DNA of 64,000 nucleotides. It comes from Carnobacterium inhibens subsp. inhibens DSM 13024. Its GTDB lineage: Bacteria; Bacillota; Bacilli; Lactobacillales; Carnobacteriaceae. Of the stretch, positions 1-9,454 are shown piece by piece. The stretch's first letter is position 1, and each line of letters opens with the position of its first letter. The notes under the pieces are model-generated. The model was not told the origin of the DNA and ran no database searches. It saw only the letters and a list, made by a program, of their open reading frames with translations. The DNA lies in contig NZ_JQIV01000006.1 in the NCBI RefSeq assembly GCF_000746825.1, positions 930,001 to 994,000 on the forward strand. Reading direction: 5' to 3'. The position numbers were made by a program, and so were the translations under genes.

Positions 1-280
1 AGATCATATTGCTTACACTGTCTCTTCCGCTAAAGAACTTGAGGAATTGTATCAAAAAGCAGTACATCACCACATCGTCATTGAACAATATATTGAACGT
101 GGTTATTTTAAAAGCTTGTATGTAAAAGAGCCAAATGGGTTACGCATTGAGATAGCCACTGAGACTCCTGGTTTTACCTTGGACGAACCCATTGAAGCAT
201 TGGGAAATAAACTTGCACTACCTATTTTTTTAGAGAATAAAAGAGCCGTAATCGAAGCTCAATTGGAGGATTTTCAATAG
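1..280 (+). CDS. VOC-family ring-cleaving dioxygenase, C-terminal part only
   Basis: The gene enters from the left edge in the frame starting at base 2 and stops at 278-280, so only about 92 C-terminal residues are visible. They contain a VOC (glyoxalase fold) metal-site strand beginning DHIAYTV and the typical stretch YFKSLYVKEPNG...EIATETPGF. This ending is usual for MhqO/MhqE-like extradiol ring-cleaving dioxygenases, two-domain enzymes of about 310 residues that open hydroquinone-type rings. The decayed copy directly downstream and the flavin reductase after it are usual companions of these enzymes. The substrate cannot be told from the fragment. Confidence 0.8.
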   Translation, partial: DHIAYTVSSAKELEELYQKAVHHHIVIEQYIERGYFKSLYVKEPNGLRIEIATETPGFTLDEPIEALGNKLALPIFLENKRAVIEAQLEDFQ

Positions 281-799
281 GAACGAATTAAAAAGAATTC
301 ACCATATTACAGCCATTACAGGTTTAGATCCTATCTTTTTGCGTGTTAAAAACTTTGATTTTATGAAAGAAGTATTGGAAAAAGTTCTCTTATTTAAATT
401 TAAAGAAATAAAGAAAGAAAATCAATTCCACCTGTTCGAAGTCGGTGAAGGTGGAATTGGCGCACAAGTAATCGTTGAACACAATGAACTCCTTCCTGAT
501 ACCCGATCTCAGGATATGTTGATCTTTTTTATTTTGAATCGCTATATGCTAGTATTTCACCAGGTATTTTATTTGATTTCGCAACAGATGGTCCTGGTTT
601 TATTGATGATGAAGAAAGTTATGAGACGTTAGGAGAGACATTAGCTTTGCCTCCTAAATCTAGAGACCGACGTGAAAAAATTGAAAAACTTGTTCGACCA
701 ATTGATACAATTCGCAGCACAAAAGTATTCGAAAAAGAATACTTAAATGAACAAAAGCATGAGGTACTTTACTGTATCTTGTGTACATTAACTAATTAG
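279..799 (+). pseudogene. decayed second ring-cleaving dioxygenase
   Basis: Two reading frames together look like parts of a paralogue of the preceding gene. From 282 the frame reads NELKRIHHITAITG, the usual N-terminus of the family, but the codon where ATG is expected (279-281) is AGG. The sequence then jumps to second-domain sequence (GEGGIGAQVIVEHNELLP), so most of the first VOC domain is missing. Near 515 the frame breaks; another frame continues with FESLY, FATDGPGF, ETLGETLALPP and ends at a stop at 797-799. The usual VHH metal-ligand segment between the two pieces is also absent. Start loss, two internal deletions and a frameshift mean no functional enzyme. The fragment at 339-632 is not an intact gene. 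Confidence 0.82.
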
Positions 800-812
800 G
801 AAGTGGCACATA

Positions 813-1433
813 ATGATTCATTATAAAGCAGAACAATTATCTAAAAAACAACAGTATAAATTTGTAAGCGGCAGTGTAATCCCACGTCCGATTGCTTGGG
901 TCACCTCATTATCAAAAGACGGATCTGTAGTAAATGCAGCTCCTTTCAGCTTTTTTAGCGCTGCTTCAAATGAATTGCCTTTGCTGACTGTTGCTATTTT
1001 AAGAAAAGATGGCGCAATAAAAGATACCGCTCGCAATATCATTGATCAAAAAGAAGCTGTCATCCATATTGTTGATCAGTCTGTGGTGGAAGAAATGAAT
1101 CAAACTTCTGCCCCCCTTTCCCCAGATGAAAGTGAAATTGATCAAACGGGTTTAACATTAGTCGATAGTGTAACAGTAAAGGTTCCTTCTATTGTAGAAG
1201 CTAAAATACGTTTTGAAGGCGTCTTGCATCAATATGTACCGATTAAAAATGAAAATGAGGAAATCGTAACGGATTTCTTTTTCATCCGAGTAACAGATTT
1301 CTTTTTTGACGAGAAAGTGTTTGATCAAGAAAAAGAATACATTTTAAATGACCAATTAAACCCTGTTGCGCGACTTGCGGGTAATCAATACGCTACATTA
1401 AATGAAGAATTTACTATTGTACGCCCAAAGTAA
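813..1433 (+). CDS. flavin reductase family protein (FMN-binding split barrel)
   Basis: This 206-residue protein begins after AGGAAG with nine bases spacing. The N-terminal half carries the flavin reductase-like FMN-binding split-barrel pattern: VSGSVIPRPIAWVTSLSKDG, then NAAPFSFF, the region that cradles FMN. Such proteins reduce or hold flavin for oxygenases, and the position after two ring-cleaving dioxygenase genes suggests an aromatic or quinone detoxification cluster. The family also contains proteins of unknown reaction, so the exact role is open. A strong bidirectional terminator follows immediately. Confidence 0.85.
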   Translation: MIHYKAEQLSKKQQYKFVSGSVIPRPIAWVTSLSKDGSVVNAAPFSFFSAASNELPLLTVAILRKDGAIKDTARNIIDQKEAVIHIVDQSVVEEMNQTSAPLSPDESEIDQTGLTLVDSVTVKVPSIVEAKIRFEGVLHQYVPIKNENEEIVTDFFFIRVTDFFFDEKVFDQEKEYILNDQLNPVARLAGNQYATLNEEFTIVRPK

Positions 1434-1436
1434 GCT

Positions 1437-1484
1437 AAAAAGAGACACTCAAGAAGAAAAAATTCTTGAGTGTCTCTTTTTTTT
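1437..1484. terminator. bidirectional terminator
   Basis: An inverted repeat of AGAGACACTCAAGAA and its complement has a short A-rich loop and is followed by a run of eight T on the plus strand and A-run on the other side. It separates the flavin reductase from the convergent ABC permease gene. Confidence 0.9.
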
Positions 1485-1489
1485 GGATT

Positions 1490-3145
1490 TTATTGTTTTA
1501 TTGGACGATTGCATTCATGTAAATACAATAGGACTGCAAAAATTAAAATGACTAGATTTATACTAACTGTAATAGTTTTGATTTCGAATGGAAGGACACC
1601 TATATTAGCTATTAATCCGAACAATAGAATGATTATCATGCCTCCTAACATTCCTATTAGGTTCATCATGCTCTGCTTAATAAGTTGCGTTTCATCCTGC
1701 CAGTCATAATAGGCCATCCTATTTCCAATAAAAATACCGGCTACTGCAGTAAATAATGAAAAAATAAGTGGTGTGATTATTATCAAAATCGTTTCAATAA
1801 AGCTAGTATTCAAGGCGATGCTAAACAATATTGAACAGACGATCGATGTTGGAATGGTAAAAGTCAGATTGGATAACAAATAACTATCATATAGTGTTTT
1901 TGGAGAAATTGGCAATGATTTAATCAACCAGATGTTTTTTCCTTCTAATGCAAGTGAAATAGCAGCCGTATTGGACATAGAAACCATAGCTGCAATGACA
2001 TAACCGGCAACATTTTTTACGATAGGAAAATAGTCAACTAAATCAAGGCTCTGCAGTATTTTCTCTGGTCCAGCAGTTAAGACCATAACGGCTAATAAAA
2101 TTGCAAGAACACAACCAACCAGCAAATTTGTGGCACATACTGTTGACTTTAAGATACGCATAATTGTTTTTTTATACAATGCCAAGAGCATCCCACTTTG
2201 TTGCAGCACTCCAACTTTGTAATTTCCCCTGCTTATATGTGAAGTCAAAGCTGTATTGATTTGTTTGTACTTTATAGGTAACAGCAATAACAACAACATG
2301 TATAAACCTATAGAAATGCCTGCAAAAATCAGAAAAGAAAGGATTTTCCCATCTACTATTGCTTCCTTGAAAAGTTTTGTAGGTAGATAGAACTGGTTCA
2401 TTCGATCAGAAATATAAGGAGCTAATGTTGAAAATGCGTCAGCATTTATCGTTCCTGTTTGAAAATCAAAAAGTTCTCCAAAACCAATATCCGATGTTGC
2501 AACACTCGTGGAAAGTAACATGAACACTATTAATAACGCTATGGAAAGGAATGTAGCCACTGCACTTGTGTATTTAAATTTAACTGAAATCGTTGTAACC
2601 ACCGCACCAAAAATAGCCGCAACAGCTGTAGGAATCAAGCTGACTAAAAAGATGCTAATAAACCACATAAGATAAGATATAAAAGCAGGTTGTTCAAACA
2701 AAATATAAATGATCCCCATTGGAAACATCACAATAAATGCAATAAATGTGTTCCAAATATACATATTTAAAAAACGGCTGTTAATAATTGTTCTTACCGT
2801 CAACGGCAGAGACATGACTTGATCATAATCATAAAAGCCAAAAAGTTCTCCATTTGATTTAAACAATGAAAACGATAAAGTGAACAGGCTGCTAATGAAT
2901 AAAGCGATACTTGGAATCAAATCTATCATTCCTAAGTAAACATATCCGTAAGCCATTCCACCACAATACGCAATAAGCATAATCAAAATAATACCAATAG
3001 ATACTGTCAGTGCAATTTTACTGTTTCTTTTACGTTTATCCTTTTCATAACGAAAAACATTGATTCCAAGCTGCTCTATTAATCTATTCTTCGTAAGAAG
3101 CCAACATAAATTTTTTCGTTTTGTTTTTACATCCATAGTATTCAT
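1490..3145 (-). CDS. ABC exporter permease subunit
   Basis: A 551-residue, very hydrophobic protein with roughly a dozen predicted membrane segments, arranged as two similar halves separated by a polar stretch near residues 300-330. It has no nucleotide-binding motif. The layout resembles the large ABC-2/EcsB-like permeases of Firmicutes that pair with an ATPase of the CcmA type. The partner ATPase lies 27 bases upstream on the same strand, so the two are very likely one transport unit. The exported substrate cannot be predicted; lipids, peptides and antimicrobials are all known for such pairs. Confidence 0.8.
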   Translation of the reverse strand: MNTMDVKTKRKNLCWLLTKNRLIEQLGINVFRYEKDKRKRNSKIALTVSIGIILIMLIAYCGGMAYGYVYLGMIDLIPSIALFISSLFTLSFSLFKSNGELFGFYDYDQVMSLPLTVRTIINSRFLNMYIWNTFIAFIVMFPMGIIYILFEQPAFISYLMWFISIFLVSLIPTAVAAIFGAVVTTISVKFKYTSAVATFLSIALLIVFMLLSTSVATSDIGFGELFDFQTGTINADAFSTLAPYISDRMNQFYLPTKLFKEAIVDGKILSFLIFAGISIGLYMLLLLLLPIKYKQINTALTSHISRGNYKVGVLQQSGMLLALYKKTIMRILKSTVCATNLLVGCVLAILLAVMVLTAGPEKILQSLDLVDYFPIVKNVAGYVIAAMVSMSNTAAISLALEGKNIWLIKSLPISPKTLYDSYLLSNLTFTIPTSIVCSILFSIALNTSFIETILIIITPLIFSLFTAVAGIFIGNRMAYYDWQDETQLIKQSMMNLIGMLGGMIIILLFGLIANIGVLPFEIKTITVSINLVILIFAVLLYLHECNRPIKQ

Positions 3146-3172
3146 AACTTAACGTGTGCTCCTCTTTTTTGA

Positions 3173-3895
3173 TTATTCATGATCCAAAATATCTATGAAG
3201 ATTTCTTCTAATGAATTGCCTTTTTTCTCTTTCAACATATCTTCCATAGTGCCTGAAAAAACAAGTTTTCCCTGGTTGATCATAGCTATTTTATTGCAAA
3301 GTTTTTCTGCAGTATCCAGTACATGTGTTGAAAAGAAAACGGAACTTCCGTGTGCACAAAGTTCATGCATGATTTTTTTTAGGACAACAGCAGCTTTAGG
3401 ATCCAGACCAACAAAAGGTTCATCTAATACAAGTAGCTTTGGCTCATGAATTACAGCGGAGATTATGGCAAGTTTTTGTTTCATGCCGTGCGAATACGAA
3501 GAAATTAGGTCTCCGAGATTTCCGGTGATTTCAAATGATTCTGCATATTTTTTTATTTTCTCTTCTCGAACAGTTGAAGAAACACCAAAAATATCTGCTA
3601 TAAAATTCAAATACTGGATACCTGTCATATGTTCATATAAATCTGGATTATCTGGTATATAGGCAGTAACTTGCTTACATAAAATCGGGTCTGTTCTCAG
3701 CGAATGACCGTCAATGAAAATTTCTCCTTCTTCATAATCAAGAATACCAACTATCGATTTGATTGTGGTACTTTTCCCTGCTCCATTATGACCAATGAAA
3801 CCAAAAATATCTCCTTCCTCTACTATAAGACTTATATTGTCTACTACTTTTTTATCTCCTTTATAGGTTTTACTAAAATTTTTGATTGTTAACAT
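3173..3895 (-). CDS. ABC transporter ATP-binding protein
   Basis: A 240-residue ATPase with all motifs in order: Walker A GHNGAGKST near residue 37, signature SYSHGMKQKLAI near 130, Walker B LLVLDEPFVGLD near 152 and the switch His in FFSTHVLD. I chose the ATG at 3893-3895 (MLTIKNFSKTYKGD) because GAGAGGAAG lies six bases upstream; a longer frame to 3934 adds 13 residues without a site. It energises the permease encoded directly downstream. Confidence 0.9.
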   Translation of the reverse strand: MLTIKNFSKTYKGDKKVVDNISLIVEEGDIFGFIGHNGAGKSTTIKSIVGILDYEEGEIFIDGHSLRTDPILCKQVTAYIPDNPDLYEHMTGIQYLNFIADIFGVSSTVREEKIKKYAESFEITGNLGDLISSYSHGMKQKLAIISAVIHEPKLLVLDEPFVGLDPKAAVVLKKIMHELCAHGSSVFFSTHVLDTAEKLCNKIAMINQGKLVFSGTMEDMLKEKKGNSLEEIFIDILDHE

Positions 3896-3924
3896 TTCAT
3901 ACTTCCTCTCTCGTTTTACGAGCT

Positions 3925-3953
3925 TGTTTATCAATTTTTATTTGGATAGTCAA
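3925..3953 (-). promoter_or_regulatory. candidate promoter for the ABC exporter operon
   Basis: On the minus strand TTGACT (3948-3953) and TAAACA (3925-3930) are 17 bases apart. A small hairpin, CTCGT-AAA-ACGAG (3910-3922), lies just downstream, before the ribosome binding site. The rest of the spacer up to 4230 shows no gene. Confidence 0.4.
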
Positions 3954-4143
3954 TTATAAATAAGCATACCCTTTTTCATTCTATTTTACAGCCATTTTTA
4001 TGTTGTATTTAGTAAAATAATTTTTTCAGCACATAGTAACAGTAAGAAACCCAGATTTTTATAGATAGATTAAGCTAGCAAATTATTTTAGACTAAAAGA
4101 TGTATTAGTTAGGTTTTCATCACTCTATTTAACTACACAAATA

Positions 4144-4181
4144 CACCCCAAAAGTTAGAGTCTACTCTAGCTTTCGGGGTG
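4144..4181 (-). terminator. hairpin downstream of the EIIA gene
   Basis: A 17-position stem (CACCCCGAAAGCTAGAG read on the minus strand) with one mismatch and one G-U pair has a four-base loop. It sits about 50 bases after the EIIA stop codon. There is no clear T-run, so termination efficiency is uncertain. Confidence 0.45.
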
Positions 4182-4230
4182 CAGTTCAACTATCAACTTT
4201 AATTCTCTAAAACTTTTTTTGCAAATAGAT

Positions 4231-4740
4231 TTATGCTTTTGCTGTAAGGGTTCCAATTTCTGCTGAAGCAGAAGCTTGTCCTTTACCACTTAAAGTGAAA
4301 TCAGCTACTTTATCCATGTTTGTTAATACAACAACCATAGCGTTATCTTTTCCAGCAGCTTCTAGAGCAGCTAAGTCAACTGTAGAAATCAATGTTTCAG
4401 GTGTTACTTGATCTCCTTCTGAAACAGCTGTAGTGAAAGGTCCACCGTTTAATTCAACAGTATCTAATCCCATGTGCAATAAGATTTCTACTCCATTAGG
4501 AAGTTCAATTCCAACTGCATGTTTCGTTGGAAATACGCTAACAACTTTACCAGTAACTGGTGAATAAATTTTTCCATCTGTTGGAATAACTGCATATCCA
4601 TCACCCATCATTTTTTGTGAGAAAACTGGATCAGCTACTTCTTCGATAGATACAACCGTCCCATTTGCAGGTGCAAATAATTTTGCTGCAGCACTTTCAT
4701 CTTTTTTACTATCCTTTTTTAAAAAATCAAACATACCCAT
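4231..4740 (-). CDS. crr: PTS glucose-type EIIA protein
   Basis: A 169-residue stand-alone EIIA of the glucose family. The two active-site histidines are visible: H74 in PTKHAVGIEL and the phosphorylated H89 in EILLHMGLDTV. An N-terminal lysine-rich helix precedes the domain. The ATG at 4738-4740 has AGGAA six bases upstream; a TTG two codons earlier is less likely. The protein takes phosphate from HPr and passes it to EIIB domains of permeases lacking their own EIIA; the amino-sugar EIICB at 48.5-50.1 kb is one such candidate. It lies alone between the beta-glucosidase and the ABC operon. Confidence 0.92.
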   Translation of the reverse strand: MGMFDFLKKDSKKDESAAAKLFAPANGTVVSIEEVADPVFSQKMMGDGYAVIPTDGKIYSPVTGKVVSVFPTKHAVGIELPNGVEILLHMGLDTVELNGGPFTTAVSEGDQVTPETLISTVDLAALEAAGKDNAMVVVLTNMDKVADFTLSGKGQASASAEIGTLTAKA

Positions 4741-4873
4741 ATTCAATTCCTACTTTCTATATTTTATAGTCTACTTCCTATCGTGAACAATAAGAAGTTT
4801 GCACTTAATGATACCATAAACGTGCTGTTAAAGAGAAGATAAAAGGTTGTCTAATTACTCATTTTATGCATTT

Positions 4874-7045
4874 TTATTCATTTTTTTTTAATTCTAAATA
4901 AACTGTAGTGGTTTCTACCTCTTCACTATTCGATCCGATCATCAAATCAAATTCTCCTGATTCAACGGAGACAGATAAATCTTGGTGTACATATTCAAGA
5001 TCTTGTTGATTTAATTCAAATAGAACAGTTGCAACTTCACCAGGTTCTAACAAAATTTTTTTAAATCTTTTTAATTCTTTTATTGGACGAACGACTTGTC
5101 CAACTTTATCTCGAATATACAACTGGACAACTTCAGATCCTGTTACTTTTCCACTATTTGTAATCGTGGTTTCTACAATGATTTTATCTGTCTGTTCTCT
5201 TTCAGATTTAGATAAAGTAACTTTCATTGGACTGTAACTGAATTGAGTATAACTTAATCCATACCCAAATGGAAAAAGAGGCCGATTATCAACATCTAAA
5301 TATCTTGAAAGATACTTGTCTTCTTGGTTGTAAGCCGTTAAAGGCCGTCCTGTATTGTCTTGATTATAATAAAGCGGAACTTGCCCCACAGCTCTTGGAA
5401 ATGACATGGTTAGTTTCCCACTTGGATTTTTAGTACCATATAAAATATTTCCTATAGCAGTTCCAGCCTCTGTTCCTGGAAACCATGCTTCAAGAATACT
5501 ATCCACATCTTGCACAACGTCTGTTAAATCTAATGGTCTGCCATTGAATAAAATTAAAACGATTGGTTTATTTAAGGTACGCAATTCCTTAATCACTTGA
5601 ATCTGTTCTGCCGGCAATTTAATGTTACTCCGACTAGCTCCTTCTCCACTCATATATGAAGATTCGCCAAGTGCTGCTACTATAACGTCAGCAGTACTTA
5701 CGTCATCTAGCCAGTCTTTTGGTCTGTCATTTTTTGAATGGTCTATTGTTTTTACTACAATAGCTTCTTTTGAGATATGGTTTAACAAACCTTCATATAC
5801 CGATACACTTTCACTAGGTTCTCCTTTCCAAGACCAAGGACCTAAAACGTCTTTTGATTGATCTTTCGGAACGATTAAAGCGACCTTTTGATGGTGAGTT
5901 AATGGAAGGACCTGTTTTTCATTTTTTAATAAAACAATTGATTCTTCAGCAACGATTCTAGCTTTTTCTCGATGTTCTTTACTGAACACCAAGTTATTTT
6001 CAAGTTCACTGTTTGCACCACGGTAAGGATTTTCAAATAAACCCAATTCATTTTTCAAGGTCAAGATACGCCAGACTGCTTCATTCAAAAGTTCTTCAGA
6101 AACTTTGCCTTCATCAATCAATTCATTTAAATAATTTAAATAGCCGCCTGTCATCATCTCAATGTCTACTCCAGCTTGTATAGCTAGTTCTCCGGCTTGT
6201 TTTAAGTCTTTAGCTATTCCATGTGGAATCAATTCACCAACTGAAGCCCAATCTGAAATCAAAACTCCTTCAAAACCTAATTCTTTTCGAAGAGTCTCCC
6301 GCATTAAAGGCTTATTAGCGGTAGCTGGGACACCTTCTAGTGAATTAAAAGCCGTCATTACTAATTTGCTTCCTTCACTGATTCCAGCTTGATAAGCTGG
6401 AAGATACATTTCCTTCAATGTCCTTTCTGAAAGTTCTACTGTATTGTATTCTCGCCCAGCTACAGGTGCACCATAACCAGCAAAGTGCTTGACACAGGCT
6501 GCAACAGAGAATGGATCATTTTTTAAATCCTGCCCTTGGTACCCTCTAACAAAAGCACGTGCATAAAGTTGATTTAAGTATGGGTCTTCTCCCGTTGATT
6601 CCATTACTCTACCCCAACGGGCATCACGAACTAAGTCGACCATTGGTGCAAAAGTAACATGCAACCCTGAAACGGCTGCTTCTGTTGCGCTAACATTAGC
6701 ACTTTCTTCAACCAATTCGGGTTGCCATGTACTAGCCATAGCCAACGGGACAGGGAAAATCGTTCGATATCCATGTACCACATCAGCCATAAATAACAGC
6801 GGAATTCCTAATCGACTTTTTGCTAAATGTTCCTTTTGAATATTTATCAGCGTTTCTGCTCCAGAAATACCCAGTACTGAACCACTAACTGTCATCTTTT
6901 TAGGAGTCATATTCATTTCATGCATAGGACCAGTATTTTCGCTGTCTTCTTCTTTATAGAATTCGCCTGCAAGTTGGACCATTTGACCAATTTTTTCAGC
7001 TCTTGTCATTTCTCCTAGCAAGTGCTTAAGTTGAGTAGTATCCAT
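4874..7045 (-). CDS. glycoside hydrolase family 3 beta-glucosidase
   Basis: The 723-residue protein has the order of BglX-type GH3 enzymes: N-terminal TIM barrel with KHFAGYG and the catalytic aspartate in GVLISDW near residue 270, a middle alpha/beta sandwich with EGASR near 470, and a C-terminal fibronectin III-like domain (FGYGLSYTQF, then SGSEVVQLYIRD). No signal peptide is present, so it is probably cytoplasmic. Start ATG follows GGAGG. It releases glucose from beta-glucosides or short beta-glucans. A cre-like box lies just upstream. Activity on xylosides or other sugars cannot be excluded. Confidence 0.92.
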   Translation of the reverse strand: MDTTQLKHLLGEMTRAEKIGQMVQLAGEFYKEEDSENTGPMHEMNMTPKKMTVSGSVLGISGAETLINIQKEHLAKSRLGIPLLFMADVVHGYRTIFPVPLAMASTWQPELVEESANVSATEAAVSGLHVTFAPMVDLVRDARWGRVMESTGEDPYLNQLYARAFVRGYQGQDLKNDPFSVAACVKHFAGYGAPVAGREYNTVELSERTLKEMYLPAYQAGISEGSKLVMTAFNSLEGVPATANKPLMRETLRKELGFEGVLISDWASVGELIPHGIAKDLKQAGELAIQAGVDIEMMTGGYLNYLNELIDEGKVSEELLNEAVWRILTLKNELGLFENPYRGANSELENNLVFSKEHREKARIVAEESIVLLKNEKQVLPLTHHQKVALIVPKDQSKDVLGPWSWKGEPSESVSVYEGLLNHISKEAIVVKTIDHSKNDRPKDWLDDVSTADVIVAALGESSYMSGEGASRSNIKLPAEQIQVIKELRTLNKPIVLILFNGRPLDLTDVVQDVDSILEAWFPGTEAGTAIGNILYGTKNPSGKLTMSFPRAVGQVPLYYNQDNTGRPLTAYNQEDKYLSRYLDVDNRPLFPFGYGLSYTQFSYSPMKVTLSKSEREQTDKIIVETTITNSGKVTGSEVVQLYIRDKVGQVVRPIKELKRFKKILLEPGEVATVLFELNQQDLEYVHQDLSVSVESGEFDLMIGSNSEEVETTTVYLELKKNE

Positions 7046-7069
7046 AAGAACCTATCCTCCTTGTCAAAA

Positions 7070-7083
7070 TTAAACCGTTTTCT
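7070..7083 (-). promoter_or_regulatory. cre-like box upstream of the beta-glucosidase
   Basis: On the minus strand AGAAAACGGTTTAA matches the catabolite-responsive consensus TGNAANCGNTNNCA at 8 of 10 fixed positions, including the central CG. It lies about 25 bases before the start codon, where CcpA binding would block transcription. Confidence 0.4.
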
Positions 7084-7221
7084 TACTGCAACTGTATCAT
7101 CTAATTTTTTGTTTCTCAAATGATACCTCTGAAAACTAAAAACAGACCACTCTTTTTTTAATTTTTCTAAAAAAATATGCTATAGTTGAACAGTATCAAA
7201 TAGAAAGGACGATAAAAATCA

Positions 7222-8205
7222 ATGAAAAAAATAAGCAAAGGACTTTTTCTTTCAATAGCTCTTGCTCTTATTGCTACATTATTAGGAACTGTTTTTCCAA
7301 TTATTGGCAGTGCTGTATTTGCTATTGTTCTAGGGCTGCTACTAAATAATACCCTTGGCATTCCAGCTGATTTCCAACCGGGCATCAAATTTTCTTCAAA
7401 AAAAATCTTACAAGCCTCCATCATTTTGCTAGGCTTTAGTTTATCCATTCAAGATATTGGAACGACTGGGCTCTCATCTTTAAGTGTTACGCTGATTACG
7501 ATCGCTGTAGCCTTTATTAGTGCTTTTTTAATCGGAAAATGGTTAAAAATACCCCTCAACACTAAAACTTTGATAGCTGTTGGAACAGCTATCTGTGGTG
7601 GTTCAGCAATTGCAGCTGTTTCACCGATCATCGAGGCCGAAGAGGATGAAGTGGCTTTATCTATTTCCACGATTTTTTTATTTAATGTTGTAGCTGTTTT
7701 TCTTTTTCCATTTTTAGGTCATTTGATGAACTTATCTGATGCTGGATTTGGTTTATGGGCTGGTACAGCTATTAATGATACTTCTTCAGTTGTCGCAGCT
7801 GGTTATAGTTACAGTGAAACAGCTGGAGATTACGCTACGATCGTAAAACTGACCAGAGCTACATTGATCATCCCTGTTTCATTGATCATAGCTGGTATCC
7901 AAATTTACAAAAAAAAGCAACATGCTGAAAAAGTACCATTAAAACAATTATTTCCTTGGTTTATCTTATGGTTTGTCGTGGCTTCTTTGATCAGTAGTAC
8001 TGGTATTTTACCAGAAACTTTTATTTCAGGAGCTAAATGGCTTTCACGTTTTATGATCGCCATGGCGTTAGGATCTATCGGTTTATCAGCTAACTTAAAA
8101 GATCTCTTAAGAACAGGGAAAAAACCTGTTCTGCTAGGCTTAATTACATGGTTCTTTGTCGCTGCCAGCAGTTTACTTATCCAATTTTTCCAAGGTTTAC
8201 TGTAA
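7222..8205 (+). CDS. YeiH/UPF0324 family membrane transporter
   Basis: A 327-residue polytopic protein with about ten membrane segments and the family signatures ILLGFSLS, TAICGGSAIAA followed by an acidic EAEEDE loop, and GTAINDTSSVVAAGY. It belongs to the UPF0324 (YeiH) family, annotated in some bacteria as putative sulfate exporters; substrate is inferred from homologues only. AAAGGA precedes the ATG. It is followed by uppP on the same strand with a 143-base gap, which could contain its own promoter. Confidence 0.85.
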   Translation: MKKISKGLFLSIALALIATLLGTVFPIIGSAVFAIVLGLLLNNTLGIPADFQPGIKFSSKKILQASIILLGFSLSIQDIGTTGLSSLSVTLITIAVAFISAFLIGKWLKIPLNTKTLIAVGTAICGGSAIAAVSPIIEAEEDEVALSISTIFLFNVVAVFLFPFLGHLMNLSDAGFGLWAGTAINDTSSVVAAGYSYSETAGDYATIVKLTRATLIIPVSLIIAGIQIYKKKQHAEKVPLKQLFPWFILWFVVASLISSTGILPETFISGAKWLSRFMIAMALGSIGLSANLKDLLRTGKKPVLLGLITWFFVAASSLLIQFFQGLL

Positions 8206-8348
8206 TGGTTGATCGTTATCTAAAGGAACTCTGTAGATAACTAAAAAAACCTTAATTTTATTTAAATACTATAGGATATTCTAATAAAGTTAGGTATACT
8301 TAATTTTGTGTATTTTGCATATCTGTTTTGATTTGAAAGGAGAACAAC

Positions 8349-9173
8349 ATGATTTTTATTGAATTATTGAAAGCTGCTTTTTTAGGAGTTGTCGAAGGTG
8401 TTACTGAATGGCTGCCGATTAGCAGCACAGGTCATATGATTTTGGTAGAGGAATTTATTAACTTAGATGCTTCTGTAGCATTCAAAGAAATGTTTTTTGT
8501 CGTCATCCAATTAGGTGCCATTTTGGCAGTAGTGTTGATTTTCTTCCATAAGCTAAACCCCTTTTCACCAAAGAAAACAACTCAAGAAAAGAAAGATACT
8601 ATGTCTATCTGGTACAAAGTAATTGTAGGAGTTCTTCCTGCAGCTGTATTAGGCTTTCTGTTTGATGACTGGTTAAATGATCATTTATACAATTATTGGA
8701 CAGTTGCTATTATGTTGATCGTTTATGGAATTTTATTTATCGTTATTGAAAATCGGAATAAAGGCAAGGAAAGTTCTGTCAACTCTTTTAAAGACTTAAC
8801 TTACAAAACAGCCTTTTTAATTGGGATGTTCCAAGTTCTTTCATTGATCCCAGGTACTTCTCGTTCAGGAGCAACAATTTTAGGTGCTATTCTAATTGGG
8901 ACTTCTCGTTTCGTTGCTACGGAGTATTCATTTTTCCTTTCTATCCCAATTATGTTTGGAGCAAGTTTCCTTAAACTCTTTAAGTTTGGTTTTAACTTTA
9001 CCGGAATAGAAATAGGCATTCTTTTAACAGGTATGATTGTTGCGTTCGTTGTATCTGTTATCGCTATTAAATTCTTAATGGGATACATTAAAAATAATGA
9101 CTTTAAAGCTTTTGGCTGGTATAGAATTATTTTAGGTATTCTAGTTATTGGTTACTTCCTTTTATTTAGTTAA
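8349..9173 (+). CDS. uppP: undecaprenyl-diphosphatase
   Basis: A 274-residue integral membrane enzyme of the BacA/UppP family. Both catalytic motifs are intact: [15 protein letters not shown] near residues 17-31 and PGTSRSGAT near 173-181. It dephosphorylates undecaprenyl diphosphate at the membrane, recycling the lipid carrier for peptidoglycan and other wall polymers; extra copies confer bacitracin tolerance in related bacteria. The ATG follows AAAGGAG. It is monocistronic in appearance, with a strong terminator after it. Confidence 0.97.
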   Translation: MIFIELLKAAFLGVVEGVTEWLPISSTGHMILVEEFINLDASVAFKEMFFVVIQLGAILAVVLIFFHKLNPFSPKKTTQEKKDTMSIWYKVIVGVLPAAVLGFLFDDWLNDHLYNYWTVAIMLIVYGILFIVIENRNKGKESSVNSFKDLTYKTAFLIGMFQVLSLIPGTSRSGATILGAILIGTSRFVATEYSFFLSIPIMFGASFLKLFKFGFNFTGIEIGILLTGMIVAFVVSVIAIKFLMGYIKNNDFKAFGWYRIILGILVIGYFLLFS

Positions 9174-9212
9174 AAATACTAGATAGATCAGGACAAATGC
9201 CCAACTCCAAAG

Positions 9213-9263
9213 CTCATTCTCATTTTTGATGATCTATTCATCAGAAGTGAGAATGAGTTTTTT
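9213..9263 (+). terminator. terminator of uppP
   Basis: A ten-base stem, CTCATTCTCA with its complement TGAGAATGAG, closes a 25-base loop that contains its own small pairing (GATGA/TCATC), followed by six T. Confidence 0.85.
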
Positions 9264-9318
9264 GATTTGCGGGCGTCACTTGTTCATCAAACTGGGTTTC
9301 ATGTAACACTTGCACAAC

Positions 9319-9356
9319 AAAAAAATCTCACTCTTTCATGAAAAAAGAGTGAGATT
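9319..9356 (-). terminator. terminator of lysC
   Basis: On the minus strand AATCTCACTCTTT pairs perfectly with AAAGAGTGAGATT across a short loop and runs into seven to eight T. It lies about 100 bases after the aspartate kinase stop codon. The intervening 9357-9454 shows no gene. Confidence 0.85.
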
Positions 9357-9454
9357 GAAAGTTGGTATGAGGCTAGTTTTTAACCTAGCTTTTTTGATAT
9401 CAGAATACCTAGGTTAGAACATGAATGTATCCAAAAGTGCTTTTGGTCGTACGT

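Noticed and set aside
339-632. 97-codon frame as a real gene
   Set aside because: It begins at an internal TTG and ends after a frameshift; the residues belong to a degraded dioxygenase.
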